From contig CAJFQR010000003.1 in the NCBI GenBank assembly GCA_904419105.1, positions 1 through 35,338 of the forward strand: DNA of 35,338 nt. Reading direction: 5' to 3'. Each line of letters starts with the position of its first letter. Positions within the stretch are counted from its first letter, which is position 1. Origin of the DNA: Candidatus Avimicrobium faecavium (lineage in GTDB: Bacteria; Bacillota; Clostridia; Oscillospirales; Ruminococcaceae). A model generated the notes under the pieces. The model made no database searches. It was not told the DNA's origin and saw nothing but the letters and a program-made list of their open reading frames with translations. The translations under genes were made by a program, and so were the position numbers. Positions 9,673-17,879 of the stretch are shown here, piece by piece.

Positions 9673-10704
9673 TTACAGGCTGCTGTCCTCGTTGTCGAGG
9701 ACCTCCCGCAGGGTGTCCAGGTTGTCCAGCACGGTGCCGGTGCCCAGGGCGACGCAGTCCAGCGGGCTGTCCGCCACGCGCACCGAGATGCCGGTCTCTC
9801 TCTCCACCAGCTTGTCCAGGCCGCGCAGCAGCGCGCCGCCGCCGGTGAGGACGATGCCGTTGTCGATGATATCCGCCGACAGCTCCGGCGGTGTCTTCTC
9901 CAGCGTGCCCTTGATGGCATCCACCACCGAGGAGAGCGGATCGGCCAGTGCCTCCCGGATCTCCTCCGGATAGACATCGATGTTCTTGGGCAGGCCGTCC
10001 GCCAGATTGCGGCCCTTGATGGTAATCGGGGCCTCCCCCTCATAGGGGAAGGCAGAGCCGATCTTGATCTTGATCTCCTCGGCGGTGCGTTCACCGATAA
10101 GCAGATAGTACTTCTTCTTGATGTACTGGACGATGGCGTCGTCGAACTTGTCGCCGCCGACCCGCACCGACCGGGCGGAGACGATGCCCCCGAGGGAGAT
10201 CACCGCCACCTCGCTGGTGCCGCCGCCGATATCCACTACCATGCTGCCCTGAGGCTCCGCCACCGGCAGCCCGGCACCGATGGCCGCAGCCATCGGTTCC
10301 TCGATGATGGCCACCTTGCGGGCGCCTGCCTTGATGGTGGCCTCCCGAACCGCCCGGCGCTCCACCGCAGTGACACCGGAGGGGATGCAGACCACCACAT
10401 TCGGCCGGGAGAAGAAGGAGTTGTTGGTCACCTTCTTGATGAAGATCTGCAGCATATTGGCAGTGATGTCAAAGTCCGCGATGACGCCGTCCTTGAGCGG
10501 GCGCACCGCCACGATGGAACCGGGGGTACGGCCGATGACATCCTTGGCCTCCTGGCCCACATAGCGCACCGTATCGGTGCGGGTATCCACCGCTACCACC
10601 GACGGCTCACGCAGGATGATGCCCTCCCCACGCATAAAGACCAGCGTGTTTGCCGTACCGAGATCGATTCCTATATCTTTTCCGAATGAAAAAATCGGAC
10701 GCAT
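9673..10704 (-). CDS. mreB: Rod shape-determining actin homologue MreB
   Basis: A 343-residue bacterial actin that forms membrane-associated filaments directing lateral wall synthesis. Actin-fold motifs are present: phosphate-1 [10 protein letters not shown] (11-20), phosphate-2 [13 protein letters not shown] (about 161-173) and the adenosine motif [14 protein letters not shown] (about 288-301). Length is standard. The ribosome binding site is AAAGGGG, spaced rather far (12 bases) from ATG. It is the first gene of mreBCD-mrdA and has its own strong promoter after maf. Mbl is a possible paralogue name, but linkage to mreCD favours MreB. Confidence 0.97.
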   Translation of the reverse strand: MRPIFSFGKDIGIDLGTANTLVFMRGEGIILREPSVVAVDTRTDTVRYVGQEAKDVIGRTPGSIVAVRPLKDGVIADFDITANMLQIFIKKVTNNSFFSRPNVVVCIPSGVTAVERRAVREATIKAGARKVAIIEEPMAAAIGAGLPVAEPQGSMVVDIGGGTSEVAVISLGGIVSARSVRVGGDKFDDAIVQYIKKKYYLLIGERTAEEIKIKIGSAFPYEGEAPITIKGRNLADGLPKNIDVYPEEIREALADPLSSVVDAIKGTLEKTPPELSADIIDNGIVLTGGGALLRGLDKLVERETGISVRVADSPLDCVALGTGTVLDNLDTLREVLDNEDSSL

Positions 10705-10821
10705 TTTGATTTGTTTCCCCTTTCACTTCCGCAAATAAACCTGCCATCGAAAAAACAGCGTCAGCCGCCAAGCGGCCCGCCGGACGATCGACTGTTCCGC
10801 GTGTGTACACGCTTCGAACCT

Positions 10822-10850
10822 ATTATACAATGGCTGGACGGTTTTCTCAA
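10822..10850 (-). promoter_or_regulatory. Sigma-A promoter of mreBCD-mrdA
   Basis: On the minus strand TTGAGA (10845-10850) and a perfect TATAAT (10822-10827) are 17 bp apart. It lies right after the maf stop and leaves a 5' leader of about 110 bases. Confidence 0.85.
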
Positions 10851-10876
10851 CCGCAAAACCCCGTTTCGAAAAAAGT

Positions 10877-11464
10877 TTACATTCTTTCCGTCCGCTGCCG
10901 CAGCGGCACGCCCTGTTCTCGGAGCAGCTCGTAGAGGCGGCGCACCGGCAGCCCCATCACCGTATAGAAATCTCCATCGATGCCGGTGATGAACCGGCTG
11001 CCCAGCCCCTGGATCCCGTAGGCCCCGGCCTTGTCCAGCGGTTCCCCGGTGGCGGCGTACCAGCGGGCCTCGGCCTCGGTCACCGGGGCAAAGGCCACCT
11101 CGGTGGTGACGGTGTCCGCCCGTTCACCATCGCCGTCCACCAGCGCAATACCGGTGTGCACCCGATGCCGCCGCCCGGAGAGGGCCAGCAGCATCTGCAC
11201 TGCCTCCCGTTCCCCGGCGGGCTTGCCCAGGATCTTTCCATCCAGATCCACCACCGTGTCCGCCCCGATGACCAGTGCCCCGGGACAGCGTCCGGCCACC
11301 TCTCTGGCCTTGCGCAGCGCCAGCAGCCGCACTGCGTCCGCCGGCGGCGTACCCCAGGGCAGCGATTCGTCGGCGCCGGAGGGCACCACCTCAAACCGTT
11401 CCACCAGCAGCCCGAGCAGCTCCTGCCGCCGGGGGCTGGCGCTTGCCAGTATGATCTTGTCCAT
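10877..11464 (-). CDS. maf: Maf-family nucleoside triphosphate pyrophosphatase
   Basis: A 195-residue cytoplasmic house-cleaning enzyme that hydrolyses dTTP/UTP and modified pyrimidine nucleotides to monophosphates; overproduction in B. subtilis inhibits septation. The signature is ILASASPRRQELL (5-17); the catalytic Asp is D69 in IGADTVV; the conserved GEPLDKAGAYGIQGLG follows at about 140-155. The start follows GGAGGG. It is last in the zapA-U32-dut-DUF4321-maf run and lies next to mreB, the classical Firmicutes arrangement. Confidence 0.94.
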   Translation of the reverse strand: MDKIILASASPRRQELLGLLVERFEVVPSGADESLPWGTPPADAVRLLALRKAREVAGRCPGALVIGADTVVDLDGKILGKPAGEREAVQMLLALSGRRHRVHTGIALVDGDGERADTVTTEVAFAPVTEAEARWYAATGEPLDKAGAYGIQGLGSRFITGIDGDFYTVMGLPVRRLYELLREQGVPLRQRTERM

Positions 11465-11476
11465 CGTATCCCTCCG

Positions 11477-11743
11477 TCAGATCTTTTTCAGCGCCCAGCG
11501 GTAGCCGAACAGCGACAGGATGATGCAGCCCACCTGGGCGATGTTGAGCTCCATCTCCAGCCCGAGGGAGAGCCGCACCACCGCCAGATCGAGAAAGGCC
11601 GGGCTGGCTGTGGGGATCCCGATGGTCTCCCCGTAGGCCAGCCAGGAGAGCATCGGCACTCCGGCGGCCACCGAGGCGATCAGCGAACCCACCATCGCCC
11701 CGGCCAGGATGAAGAAGAGCAGCAGGATGTTTTTCTTGAGCAT
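11477..11743 (-). CDS. Small membrane protein, DUF4321-like
   Basis: An 88-residue protein with two or three membrane segments (NILLLFFILAGAMVGSLIASV at the N-terminus, QVGCIILSLFGYRWALKKI at the C-terminus). The family, of unknown function, typically sits next to maf and mreB in Clostridia, which is the case here. The ATG at 11741-11743 was chosen over an upstream ATG because AAGGAGGG, located inside the end of dut, lies 8 bases upstream. It begins 4 bases after the dut stop and ends 12 bases before maf, so it is translated with them. Confidence 0.8.
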   Translation of the reverse strand: MLKKNILLLFFILAGAMVGSLIASVAAGVPMLSWLAYGETIGIPTASPAFLDLAVVRLSLGLEMELNIAQVGCIILSLFGYRWALKKI

Positions 11744-11747
11744 CGCG

Positions 11748-12191
11748 TTATCCCTCCTTTGCCGCAAGGCCGGTGGAGCCGAAGCCCTGCTCCCCTCTGG
11801 CGGAGGGGCCCAGGTCCTCGGTGAGCTCCAGCGGCGGGGTCAGCGCCGGCACCACCACCATCTGGGCGATGCGGTCGCCCGGACGCACGGTAAAGGGCAC
11901 CGCCGACTGGTTGCGCAGCGGCACCCGGATCTCCCCGCGGTAGTCCCAGTCGATGACGCCGACGGCGTTGGCCGGGACGATGCCGTGGTGAGCCCCCAGC
12001 CCGCTGCGGCCAAACACCAGCCCCACTGCCCCCTCCGGCAGTGCAAAGCCAACGCCGGTGGGGATCAGCAGCGACTGCCCCGGTTCGATCACCACCGGGG
12101 CGGGCAGATCGGCGGCGAGGTCGTAGCCGCCGCTGCCGGCGGTGGCCCGGACCGGGAGCACTGCCGTCGTGGAAAACTTTTTGACAAACAT
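11748..12191 (-). CDS. dut: dUTP diphosphatase, trimeric type
   Basis: A 147-residue dUTPase that hydrolyses dUTP to dUMP and pyrophosphate, keeping uracil out of DNA and supplying dTMP synthesis. All five motifs are present: AGSGGYDLAA (18-27), GRSGLGAHHGI (61-71), GVIDWDYRGEI with catalytic D81 (78-88), GDRIAQMVV (105-113) and RGEQGFGSTG (132-141). Motif 3 has Trp where most family members have Ser (GVIDSDY). The start, MFVKKFS, has TAGGAGA upstream. The open frame continues 31 codons upstream but without a start signal. Confidence 0.94.
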   Translation of the reverse strand: MFVKKFSTTAVLPVRATAGSGGYDLAADLPAPVVIEPGQSLLIPTGVGFALPEGAVGLVFGRSGLGAHHGIVPANAVGVIDWDYRGEIRVPLRNQSAVPFTVRPGDRIAQMVVVPALTPPLELTEDLGPSARGEQGFGSTGLAAKEG

Positions 12192-12227
12192 ATCGGATCT
12201 CCTATTCCTGTATAAAAACGCCAAAGT

Positions 12228-12253
12228 CCCGCCGTCCCAGCGGGAGCGGCGGG
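12228..12253 (-). other. Hairpin between the U32 gene and dut
   Basis: CCCGCCG / CGGCGGG with an inner TCCC/GGGA forms a strong stem. On the minus strand a T5 run follows only after 9 bases, so termination would be partial at best. Confidence 0.4.
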
Positions 12254-12280
12254 CGGCAGATCGTATCAAGAGGCAGGCGC

Positions 12281-14362
12281 TCACAGCACCTCCCGGTAGT
12301 AGAGCCCCCGGGTGCGGGCCTCCGGCTGATAGGCACCGGGCTCACCGGCGTAGGCGGCGGCCACCCGTTCGCAGACCCCCGGAGTTTCCCGTGTAAAGTA
12401 GAGGGTGATAAAGTCAAACCCCCGGAGCTCCTCCGGCCGGTCCGCCAGCCAGAGAGGCACGCTGTTGTACAGGTCGCTGACCTCCCGGCGGCGGCCGTCA
12501 TGGGCGCCGCAGTCCACCGTAAAGGTCACTCCCTTGCGGTCAATCAGGCTCTCGTACCCCCGGCAGGCCCTGCAGCCCTTGGCGGCCTGGATCGGGCAGT
12601 TGCGCAGGGCCATCAGCGGCAGATAGCCGTAGGCAAGGATTCCCTTGGCCAGCCCGCCGTCCAGCCGCCTGGCCTCGCCGAGGTCCAGCTCAAAGCTGAG
12701 CTCGCAGACGCCCAGCCCCAGCCGGGCGCACTCCCGCAGGGCATAGGCATTGGTGACGTTCAGGCTGTACCCGCCCTCGGGCAGCAGTCCGGCCTCCCGG
12801 GCCAGCGTCACCGCCCCAAGGTTGCCGCACCAGGCCCGGCGGACGCCGAGCTCCCCGGCCCGGCGCAGCAGCTCCAGTGCCTTCGGCGCCCCGTCAAAGA
12901 GGATCCTCGGGATCTCGACGATCACCTGATCCGGCCGGACAAAGCCGGAGGCGAGCACATCTTCCGCCTCCTCCAACGGCACCTGGAACTCATTGCAATA
13001 CCCTGCCAGCCGGCGGGTAAGCTGCCCGGCGGAAACTCTTGCCCGAAGCTTCGGCTTGCGGCGGTCGGCGGGGGCGTCCGCCAGACGGGGCACCCGGTCG
13101 GTGAAGGGGTGGGGCTCCACCGCCGACCGCCGGGCGGTGAGCTCCTCCAGCGCCTCCCGGCGCAGTGCGTTCAGCGCCGAAGCCGGCACCAGCAGCCCCG
13201 GGCCGATGGTGCAGTCGATCACCTCGGCGTAATAGGGGGTACCGCCGGTTTTGGCCAGGTTCTGGCGGGCGCGGTCGGCGTCGGTGGGTTTCTTCTCGGC
13301 AAGGAGCGGCGCCTCCCCGGTCACCGTGACGGCATGGCCGTCCCGGTCACGGACGGTGAGGACCACCGCCTCCCCTGCGCCGGCGGTGAATCCCATCGTC
13401 ACCGGCACCAGCGGGTTTTCCTTCGCGTAGAGCTTTTCCAGCTCGCCCAGGACCCCGGCGGCGGAGGTGACATCCTCCTTCTGCCGGCGGCCGAACATCT
13501 CCCGGTCGATCTTCCCGTCGAAGTACCCCTTTGTGAAGCCGCTCCGGGAGAAGATGCTGCGCAGCGTCTCAAAGTCCACCGGTTCCCCCTCTCTGGCCCG
13601 GCGCACGGCGGTGACGGCGGCGGCCACATATTCCGGGCGCTTCATACGGCCTTCAATCTTCAGCGAAGCTACCCCCATGCGGGTCAGCTCGCCGATGCGG
13701 TCGGCCAGCGACAGGTCCTTGAGGGAGAGGGCATATTCCCCGCCGCCGTCGGTGGAGAAGGGCAGGCGGCAGGGCTGGGCGCAGAGCCCCCGGTTGCCGC
13801 TGCGCCCGCCGATCATCGAGCTGAGATAGCACTGGCCGGACACCGACATGCACAGCGCCCCGTGAACGAACACCTCGATCTCCAGCGGGGTGGCGGCGCA
13901 GATGGCAGCAATCTCCCCGGCGGTGAGCTCCCGGGCCAGTACCGCCCGGGAGAAACCCAGCTCCTCACAGAGGCGCACCCCCTCGATGTTGTGGATGCTC
14001 ATCTGGGTGGAGGCGTGGATGGGCAGCGACGGGGCGCACTCCCGCACCATCCGGGCGATGGCCAGGTCCTGGGTGAGCACCGCGTCCACACCGGCCTCAA
14101 CGGCCTGGCGGATGGTATCGATGGCCTCGTCGGTCTCATGCTGGAACATGACGATGTTGATGGTCTGGTAGACCTTCACATCCCGCAGGTGGCAGTATTC
14201 CACCGCCCGCCTGAGCTCCTCGGCGTCAAAGTTCCCGGCGCTGCGGCGGGCGTTCATCCCCTTGCCGCCGAGGTAGACGGCGTCGGCGCCGCACTGCACT
14301 GCGGCAATCAGCGAATCAAAGCTCCCCGCCGGGGCGAGGATCTCCGGTCTTTTCTCTCTCAT
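12281..14362 (-). CDS. Peptidase U32 family protein, probable RNA hydroxylase type
   Basis: A 693-residue protein with the U32 signature EVFVHGALCMSVSGQCYLSS (163-182). Four cysteines (C171, C178, C194, C198) are placed as in the iron-sulfur-dependent members; relatives RlhA and TrhP hydroxylate 23S rRNA or tRNA using prephenate, and the old peptidase label is doubtful for them. The N-terminal TIM-barrel part begins PEILAPAGSFDSL. The C-terminal half, with a second U32-like segment and a CPIQAAKGCRAC cysteine cluster, matches the long DUF3656-containing architecture (RlhA/YdcP-like). The start follows AAGGAG. It lies 9 bp after zapA. The family is certain; the substrate is inferred. Confidence 0.88.
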   Translation of the reverse strand: MREKRPEILAPAGSFDSLIAAVQCGADAVYLGGKGMNARRSAGNFDAEELRRAVEYCHLRDVKVYQTINIVMFQHETDEAIDTIRQAVEAGVDAVLTQDLAIARMVRECAPSLPIHASTQMSIHNIEGVRLCEELGFSRAVLARELTAGEIAAICAATPLEIEVFVHGALCMSVSGQCYLSSMIGGRSGNRGLCAQPCRLPFSTDGGGEYALSLKDLSLADRIGELTRMGVASLKIEGRMKRPEYVAAAVTAVRRAREGEPVDFETLRSIFSRSGFTKGYFDGKIDREMFGRRQKEDVTSAAGVLGELEKLYAKENPLVPVTMGFTAGAGEAVVLTVRDRDGHAVTVTGEAPLLAEKKPTDADRARQNLAKTGGTPYYAEVIDCTIGPGLLVPASALNALRREALEELTARRSAVEPHPFTDRVPRLADAPADRRKPKLRARVSAGQLTRRLAGYCNEFQVPLEEAEDVLASGFVRPDQVIVEIPRILFDGAPKALELLRRAGELGVRRAWCGNLGAVTLAREAGLLPEGGYSLNVTNAYALRECARLGLGVCELSFELDLGEARRLDGGLAKGILAYGYLPLMALRNCPIQAAKGCRACRGYESLIDRKGVTFTVDCGAHDGRRREVSDLYNSVPLWLADRPEELRGFDFITLYFTRETPGVCERVAAAYAGEPGAYQPEARTRGLYYREVL

Positions 14363-14371
14363 AGCGGCTCC

Positions 14372-14728
14372 TTACAGCTTGGTTTGGCCGTCCTCACTGC
14401 CGCCGAGCATTTCCAGCCGGCGCTTGAGACGGTCGTTCTCCCGCTTGGTCTCGTCCAGCTCGATGCGGGCCAGCGTGGCGTCCTCCAGATAGTCGGTGAG
14501 CTGGGTGCGCATGTTGTCGGCGCTCTCCTCGCTCTTCTTGTAGGCGTTGGCGTAGTTGAGGCAGCAGAGCACCAGCGCGTCGTTCAGGCTCACCCGGTCG
14601 TTGCCGTCCATCAGCTGGCGCACCTGGGAATCGATCTCCCGGCCCAGGGCCAGGACCTTTTCCTCCTCTTCCGGTGTGGCAATGACATAGCGGCTGCCTG
14701 CAATTTCGATCTTTACTTTATTGACCAT
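14372..14728 (-). CDS. zapA: Cell division protein ZapA
   Basis: A 118-residue cytoplasmic protein that binds FtsZ and bundles its filaments at midcell. The N-terminal globular part has VKIEIAGSRYVIATPEEEE and the ALVLCCLNYANAY helix; the C-terminal half (about 65-112) is a coiled coil rich in E, R and L, giving the tetramer rod. The start follows GGAGG. It is first in the division and house-cleaning run with the U32 gene, dut, DUF4321 and maf. Confidence 0.87.
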   Translation of the reverse strand: MVNKVKIEIAGSRYVIATPEEEEKVLALGREIDSQVRQLMDGNDRVSLNDALVLCCLNYANAYKKSEESADNMRTQLTDYLEDATLARIELDETKRENDRLKRRLEMLGGSEDGQTKL

Positions 14729-14796
14729 GGTAACAAATCCTCCCTATCCCTATGCCCCGTGGTCCGACTGCCCGGGGAAAGCTGTCATATAGAGAT

Positions 14797-14802
14797 ATTA
14801 TA
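14797..14802 (-). promoter_or_regulatory. -10 box of the zapA operon promoter
   Basis: A perfect TATAAT on the minus strand, 70 bp before zapA. The matching -35 position holds only a T-run, so the promoter is partly defined. Confidence 0.5.
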
Positions 14803-14939
14803 GCGTATTTTCCGCCGGCAAAAAAGCCTTTCCTCCTGCTTTCCGGGAAAAAATTCTCCCGCTTCCGGGGGAGCAAAACCCGGCTTTTTTGACACAATAT
14901 GGGCAGAAGCCGCTGCAAGGCTGTAAAGGAGGTTTTTTC

Positions 14940-15494
14940 ATGAAAGGAAAACTGTTGTCCCTGCTGCTCCTGGTGACAGTGCTGCTGGCCGGCTGCACCG
15001 CTGAGGAGCAGCCGTCTCAGGCCACGAATTCCCCGTCGGAGAGCAGCAGCGCCGCCGACGGAGCCGATGGGCAGGAGAGTCCCGGAGATGTGGAGCCCCT
15101 CACCTTCCGGGACGAGACGCTCGGCGTCACCTTCACGCTGCCCGATTCGCTGCGCGGCCATGTCAAAATCACCACCGCCCAAAACGACGCCGGAACCGTC
15201 GACTCGGTGATGGTCTACTATATGCATGAGCCGGGCGACACCGAAAACGACATCCACCTCTTCACCATCGACCTGATGACCACCGCCGACTGGGAAGCCC
15301 TCCAGGCCGAGGGCGGTCCCACCGGTTCGGAGCTTGCCCGCAGCGCCGATGGACGGGTGGCGGTGTACACCACCCTTCAGTCGAACCCGGTGGCGGAGGA
15401 CGATCCCCTCTACGACTTCTTCCAGACGCTGCCAAGCGAGCTGGCCACCGTCACCGAGAGCTTTGCCTTCCTGGATGCCGAAGAAAACGCCTGA
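14940..15494 (+). CDS. Secreted lipoprotein of unknown function
   Basis: A 184-residue protein with a type II signal peptide: MKGKLLSLLLLVTVLLAGC, cleavage before Cys19 (lipobox LAGC). A Ser/Gly/Glu-rich linker (about 20-52) is followed by a compact domain that begins LTFRDETLGVTFTLPDSLRG and resembles PsbP-like or DUF-type lipoprotein modules, but I do not recognise it with certainty. AAAGGAGG lies 7 bases before the ATG. It is divergent from zapA, has TTGACA at 14889-14894 but no clear -10, and is followed by a strong terminator, so it is probably monocistronic. Confidence 0.8.
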   Translation: MKGKLLSLLLLVTVLLAGCTAEEQPSQATNSPSESSSAADGADGQESPGDVEPLTFRDETLGVTFTLPDSLRGHVKITTAQNDAGTVDSVMVYYMHEPGDTENDIHLFTIDLMTTADWEALQAEGGPTGSELARSADGRVAVYTTLQSNPVAEDDPLYDFFQTLPSELATVTESFAFLDAEENA

Positions 15495-15503
15495 CCCTCA
15501 TAC

Positions 15504-15533
15504 AAAAAAGCGCCCTGTAGCGGGCGCTTTTTT
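15504..15533 (+). terminator. Terminator after the lipoprotein gene
   Basis: AAAAAAGCGCCC and GGGCGCTTTTTT form a symmetric stem around TGTAGC with a T6 tail. Confidence 0.9.
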
Positions 15534-15560
15534 CTCTGTCTGGCGCCGCAGCCCCGACTG

Positions 15561-15569
15561 TGCTACAAT
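15561..15569 (+). promoter_or_regulatory. Extended -10 promoter of the flavin reductase gene
   Basis: TGC followed by TACAAT; the -35 region is poor. It lies 50 bp before the gene at 15619. Confidence 0.5.
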
Positions 15570-15618
15570 AGAGAAAAACGGTCGGCGCAGCCGCGCCCCG
15601 GGAAATGAGGCGTATCCT

Positions 15619-16137
15619 ATGGCACATTTTATTGAAACAGATCCCCAGACCCTGCCGGAAAACTTTATCCGGCGCATCCGGGAGGAGTGGGCGTTGGCAG
15701 CCGCCACCGCCGGCGGCCGCACCAATGCGATGACGGTGAGCTGGGGCGGCATCGGCTGTCTGTGGAATCAGCCGGTGGCCTTCCTCTTTGTGCGGCCCCA
15801 GCGCTACACCTACCAGTTTACCGAGGCGGCAGAGGGCTTCTCCCTCTCCTTCTTCGGGCCCGGGCAGTTCCGCAAGGAGCTCAGTTACTTCGGTACCGTC
15901 TCCGGCCGGGACGAGGACAAGATCGCCGCCACCGGCCTTACGCTGCTGCACCACAAGGGGATCCCCTGTTTTGCCGAGGCGGAGACGGTCCTCCTCTGCC
16001 AGAAGCTCTACGCCCAGGACCTCCGGGAGGACTGTGCCCTGTCGGAACTGGTCACCAGCCAGTACCCGGAGAAGGACTATCACCGGATGTATGTGGGCCG
16101 GATCCTCACGGCACTGCGCCGGGAGGACACCCTGTGA
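15619..16137 (+). CDS. Flavin reductase-like (flavoredoxin-type) protein
   Basis: A 172-residue protein matching short flavoredoxin-like members of the flavin reductase family, which bind FMN in a split-barrel fold and take part in electron transfer in anaerobes. Family marks are NAMTVSWGGIGCLWNQPVAFLFVRPQRYTY (given in two halves: NAMTVSWGGIG at about 36-46 and FVRPQRYTY at about 57-65) and FSLSFFG followed by ELSYFGTVSGRDEDK. The start at 15619 follows GAGG. Its stop overlaps the start of the next gene, so the two are co-translated. Partner and electron donor are unknown. Confidence 0.82.
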   Translation: MAHFIETDPQTLPENFIRRIREEWALAAATAGGRTNAMTVSWGGIGCLWNQPVAFLFVRPQRYTYQFTEAAEGFSLSFFGPGQFRKELSYFGTVSGRDEDKIAATGLTLLHHKGIPCFAEAETVLLCQKLYAQDLREDCALSELVTSQYPEKDYHRMYVGRILTALRREDTL

Positions 16138-16877
16138 GCCAGCGCCGGATCACCCTCCTCGATGAGCTGCGGGGGCTGGCGGTGGTGCTGATGGTCTTTT
16201 ACCACACGGCCTACGATGTGGTGTATGTGTTCCACCTCACCGGCAGCGGATGGTTCCGGTCGGCGCCGATGGCACTGCTCCAGCGGTACATTGCCTTCAG
16301 CTTCATCCTCATCGCCGGTACCATGTGCCGCTTCTCCCACAACAACCTGCGCCGGGGCGCCCGGACCTTTCTGTGCGGGATGCTGGTCACCGCCGTCACT
16401 GCCCTGGTGATGCCCTCCCAGCTGATCCTCTTCGGGATCCTGCACTGTCTCGGGGTGGCGATGATGCTCTATCCGCTGCTGGCCCCGCTGGTGGAGCGGC
16501 TGCCGGTGTGGGCCGGCGTCCTCCTTTCGGCGGCGCTCTACCTCCTCACCGCCGGCATCGGCCAGCGGGTGCTGGGCTTTGGTCCCTTTACCGTCCCCCT
16601 GCCGGATGCCCTTTACGACTGTGGTTTTCTCTTCCCGCTGGGGCTGCACCCGCGCATCTTCGCCTCGGCAGACTATTACCCACTGCTGCCGTGGATCTTC
16701 CTCTTCCTGGCCGGCGCCTGCCTCGGTGGCTGGTTCAAAAACGAACGGGTACCGGAGACCTTCTGCCGCTCCCACCTGCCGGCGCTCCAGTGGGTGGGCC
16801 GCCACGCGCTGCCCATCTACCTGCTGCACCAGCCGCTGGCCTATGCGGCGGTGTGGGTGGTGGCCTCCCTTTTGTAA
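16134..16877 (+). CDS. Membrane protein with HGSNAT-like catalytic domain (DUF1624)
   Basis: A 247-residue polytopic membrane protein. The N-terminal RITLLDELRGLAVVLMVFYH and the central ILFGILHCLGVAMML match the heparan-alpha-glucosaminide N-acetyltransferase catalytic domain family, membrane acyltransferases of mostly unknown bacterial function; the His in ILHC is the likely acyl carrier by analogy. Seven or so membrane segments are visible. The start is GTG at 16134, overlapping the previous stop as GTGA with GGGAGGA six bases upstream. It forms a two-gene operon with the flavin reductase-like gene. Confidence 0.8.
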   Translation: MSQRRITLLDELRGLAVVLMVFYHTAYDVVYVFHLTGSGWFRSAPMALLQRYIAFSFILIAGTMCRFSHNNLRRGARTFLCGMLVTAVTALVMPSQLILFGILHCLGVAMMLYPLLAPLVERLPVWAGVLLSAALYLLTAGIGQRVLGFGPFTVPLPDALYDCGFLFPLGLHPRIFASADYYPLLPWIFLFLAGACLGGWFKNERVPETFCRSHLPALQWVGRHALPIYLLHQPLAYAAVWVVASLL

Positions 16878-16978
16878 TTTTGTATATTTCCCTATATTAT
16901 TACAAAATGGACTGTATCTTTCTTTGCGCAATAAAATTTTTTGTCCCAAAATTACTATTCGTATACCTCTCTCACGCA

Positions 16979-17006
16979 AAAACGGCCTCCTTCCGGAGGC
17001 CGTTTT
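16979..17006. terminator. Bidirectional terminator between the acyltransferase gene and queT
   Basis: ACGGCCTCC and GGAGGCCGT form a 9-bp stem with a short loop, flanked by A-run and TTTT. The 100 bases before it are AT-rich and hold nothing I recognise. Confidence 0.85.
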
Positions 17007-17060
17007 GTCTGTCCGATGCGTTCCCGTAACTGGGAGGCGGGATAGAAGTGCAAGTTCCGA

Positions 17061-17615
17061 TCAGCCGCTGACCCGGCTGGTGAGGGTGCCGAACACCCGG
17101 CGGGCGATGCCGGAGCGCTCGAGATAGCGGACCACCGGCAGCCCGATGACGACGCAGGCGATGAACTCGCCCAGGCCGGTGGAACCGAAGTTGAACAGAT
17201 AGACCCGCAGGTCGAAGGTGGGGCTCATCACAGCGGTGAGCTCGGCGCCGATGATGAGGGCGTTGAGCAGCACTGGTGCCAGCGCCGACAGCACCGGCAG
17301 CCCCCGGAAGCGGATGTCCCGCCAGCGGTAGGTGAGCACCGCTGCGATGACGGTGGCGGCGGTGCCGAAGAGGATATCCCAGACGCCGATGATGTTGGTG
17401 CCGACAGCCAGCCCGTAGATGTTGGCCAGCATACAGCCGATGCCAACGCCCCAGATGGCCACCGGCGAGAACACCGGCAGCAGGGTGAATACCTCCGAGA
17501 AGCGCACCTGGATCGGCCCATAGGACAGGGCCGGGAAGGCAGCGCAGAGGGTGACATAGGCAGCAGCGATCAGACCCGCCGCGGCCAGATGCCGTGTGGT
17601 GTACTTGGTAGTCAT
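17061..17615 (-). CDS. queT: QueT-family queuosine precursor transporter
   Basis: A 184-residue membrane protein of the ECF substrate-specificity type, about six membrane segments, predicted to take up queuosine precursors (preQ1 or preQ0). The family motif GPIQVRFSEVFTLLPVFSP (33-51) and the ANIYGLAVGTNIIGVWDILFG region are characteristic. No ECF ATPase or T component is adjacent, so it probably uses a shared EcfAAT module elsewhere. AAAGGA precedes the ATG. The long structured leader and own promoter upstream support preQ1 control. Confidence 0.88.
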   Translation of the reverse strand: MTTKYTTRHLAAAGLIAAAYVTLCAAFPALSYGPIQVRFSEVFTLLPVFSPVAIWGVGIGCMLANIYGLAVGTNIIGVWDILFGTAATVIAAVLTYRWRDIRFRGLPVLSALAPVLLNALIIGAELTAVMSPTFDLRVYLFNFGSTGLGEFIACVVIGLPVVRYLERSGIARRVFGTLTSRVSG

Positions 17616-17731
17616 GATTTTGATGTCCTTTCGTAGTGTGGTTTATAGTCAGGAACTTGCGACTGACTCCGCCCTCCCCGCCGGTCGGCGTGGAAAGCCC
17701 TGCCCCCGGGAGCACCCCCGGTGGGACAGCA
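17616..17731 (-). promoter_or_regulatory. Structured leader of queT, probable preQ1 riboswitch (class III candidate)
   Basis: The 115-base leader folds into several stems: CUGUCCC/GGGGCAG enclosing CCGGG/CCCGG; CUUUCC/GGAGGG enclosing CGCCG/CGGCG; and AGUCAG/CUGACU (17647-17652 with 17663-17668) around a UCGCAAGUUC loop, followed by an A-rich tail and the ribosome binding site. A preQ1-III class, known from Ruminococcaceae upstream of queT, fits the location and complexity. I could not align it to a class I or II consensus. The call rests on gene context and folding, not on a verified consensus match. Confidence 0.6.
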
Positions 17732-17737
17732 GAAGAT

Positions 17738-17766
17738 ATTATAGCGGTTTTTCCGGAAAATTGCAA
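17738..17766 (-). promoter_or_regulatory. Sigma-A promoter of queT
   Basis: On the minus strand TTGCAA (17761-17766) and perfect TATAAT (17738-17743) are 17 bp apart, placing the start near 17731. Confidence 0.75.
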
Positions 17767-17784
17767 ATAATTCCCCGCAAAACC

Positions 17785-17813
17785 TTGCCAATCCGCCCGG
17801 GATTCGGTAAACT
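17785..17813 (+). promoter_or_regulatory. Sigma-A promoter of pyrK-pyrD-ruvX
   Basis: TTGCCA (17785-17790) and TAAACT (17808-17813) are 17 bp apart. A small hairpin (CCGG/CCGG core, 17825-17842) lies in the 60-base leader; I see no clear PyrR attenuator. Confidence 0.6.
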
Positions 17814-17879
17814 GTTGTGTAGAGGCTCCGGTTCACCGGGCCGACAGGCAAGAAAAACCTTGTTTTGGAGGGCGTTGTT

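Noticed and set aside
12500-14803. Open frame of 767 codons opposite the U32 gene and zapA
   Set aside because: Antisense shadow spanning two real genes.
14860-14890. Terminator-like CCGGG/CCCGG with T6 before the lipoprotein gene
   Set aside because: Only a 5-bp stem, and no plus-strand gene lies upstream.
17616-17731. Class I preQ1 riboswitch
   Set aside because: The hairpin loop has no complement in the A-rich tail as class I needs, and the leader is much longer.
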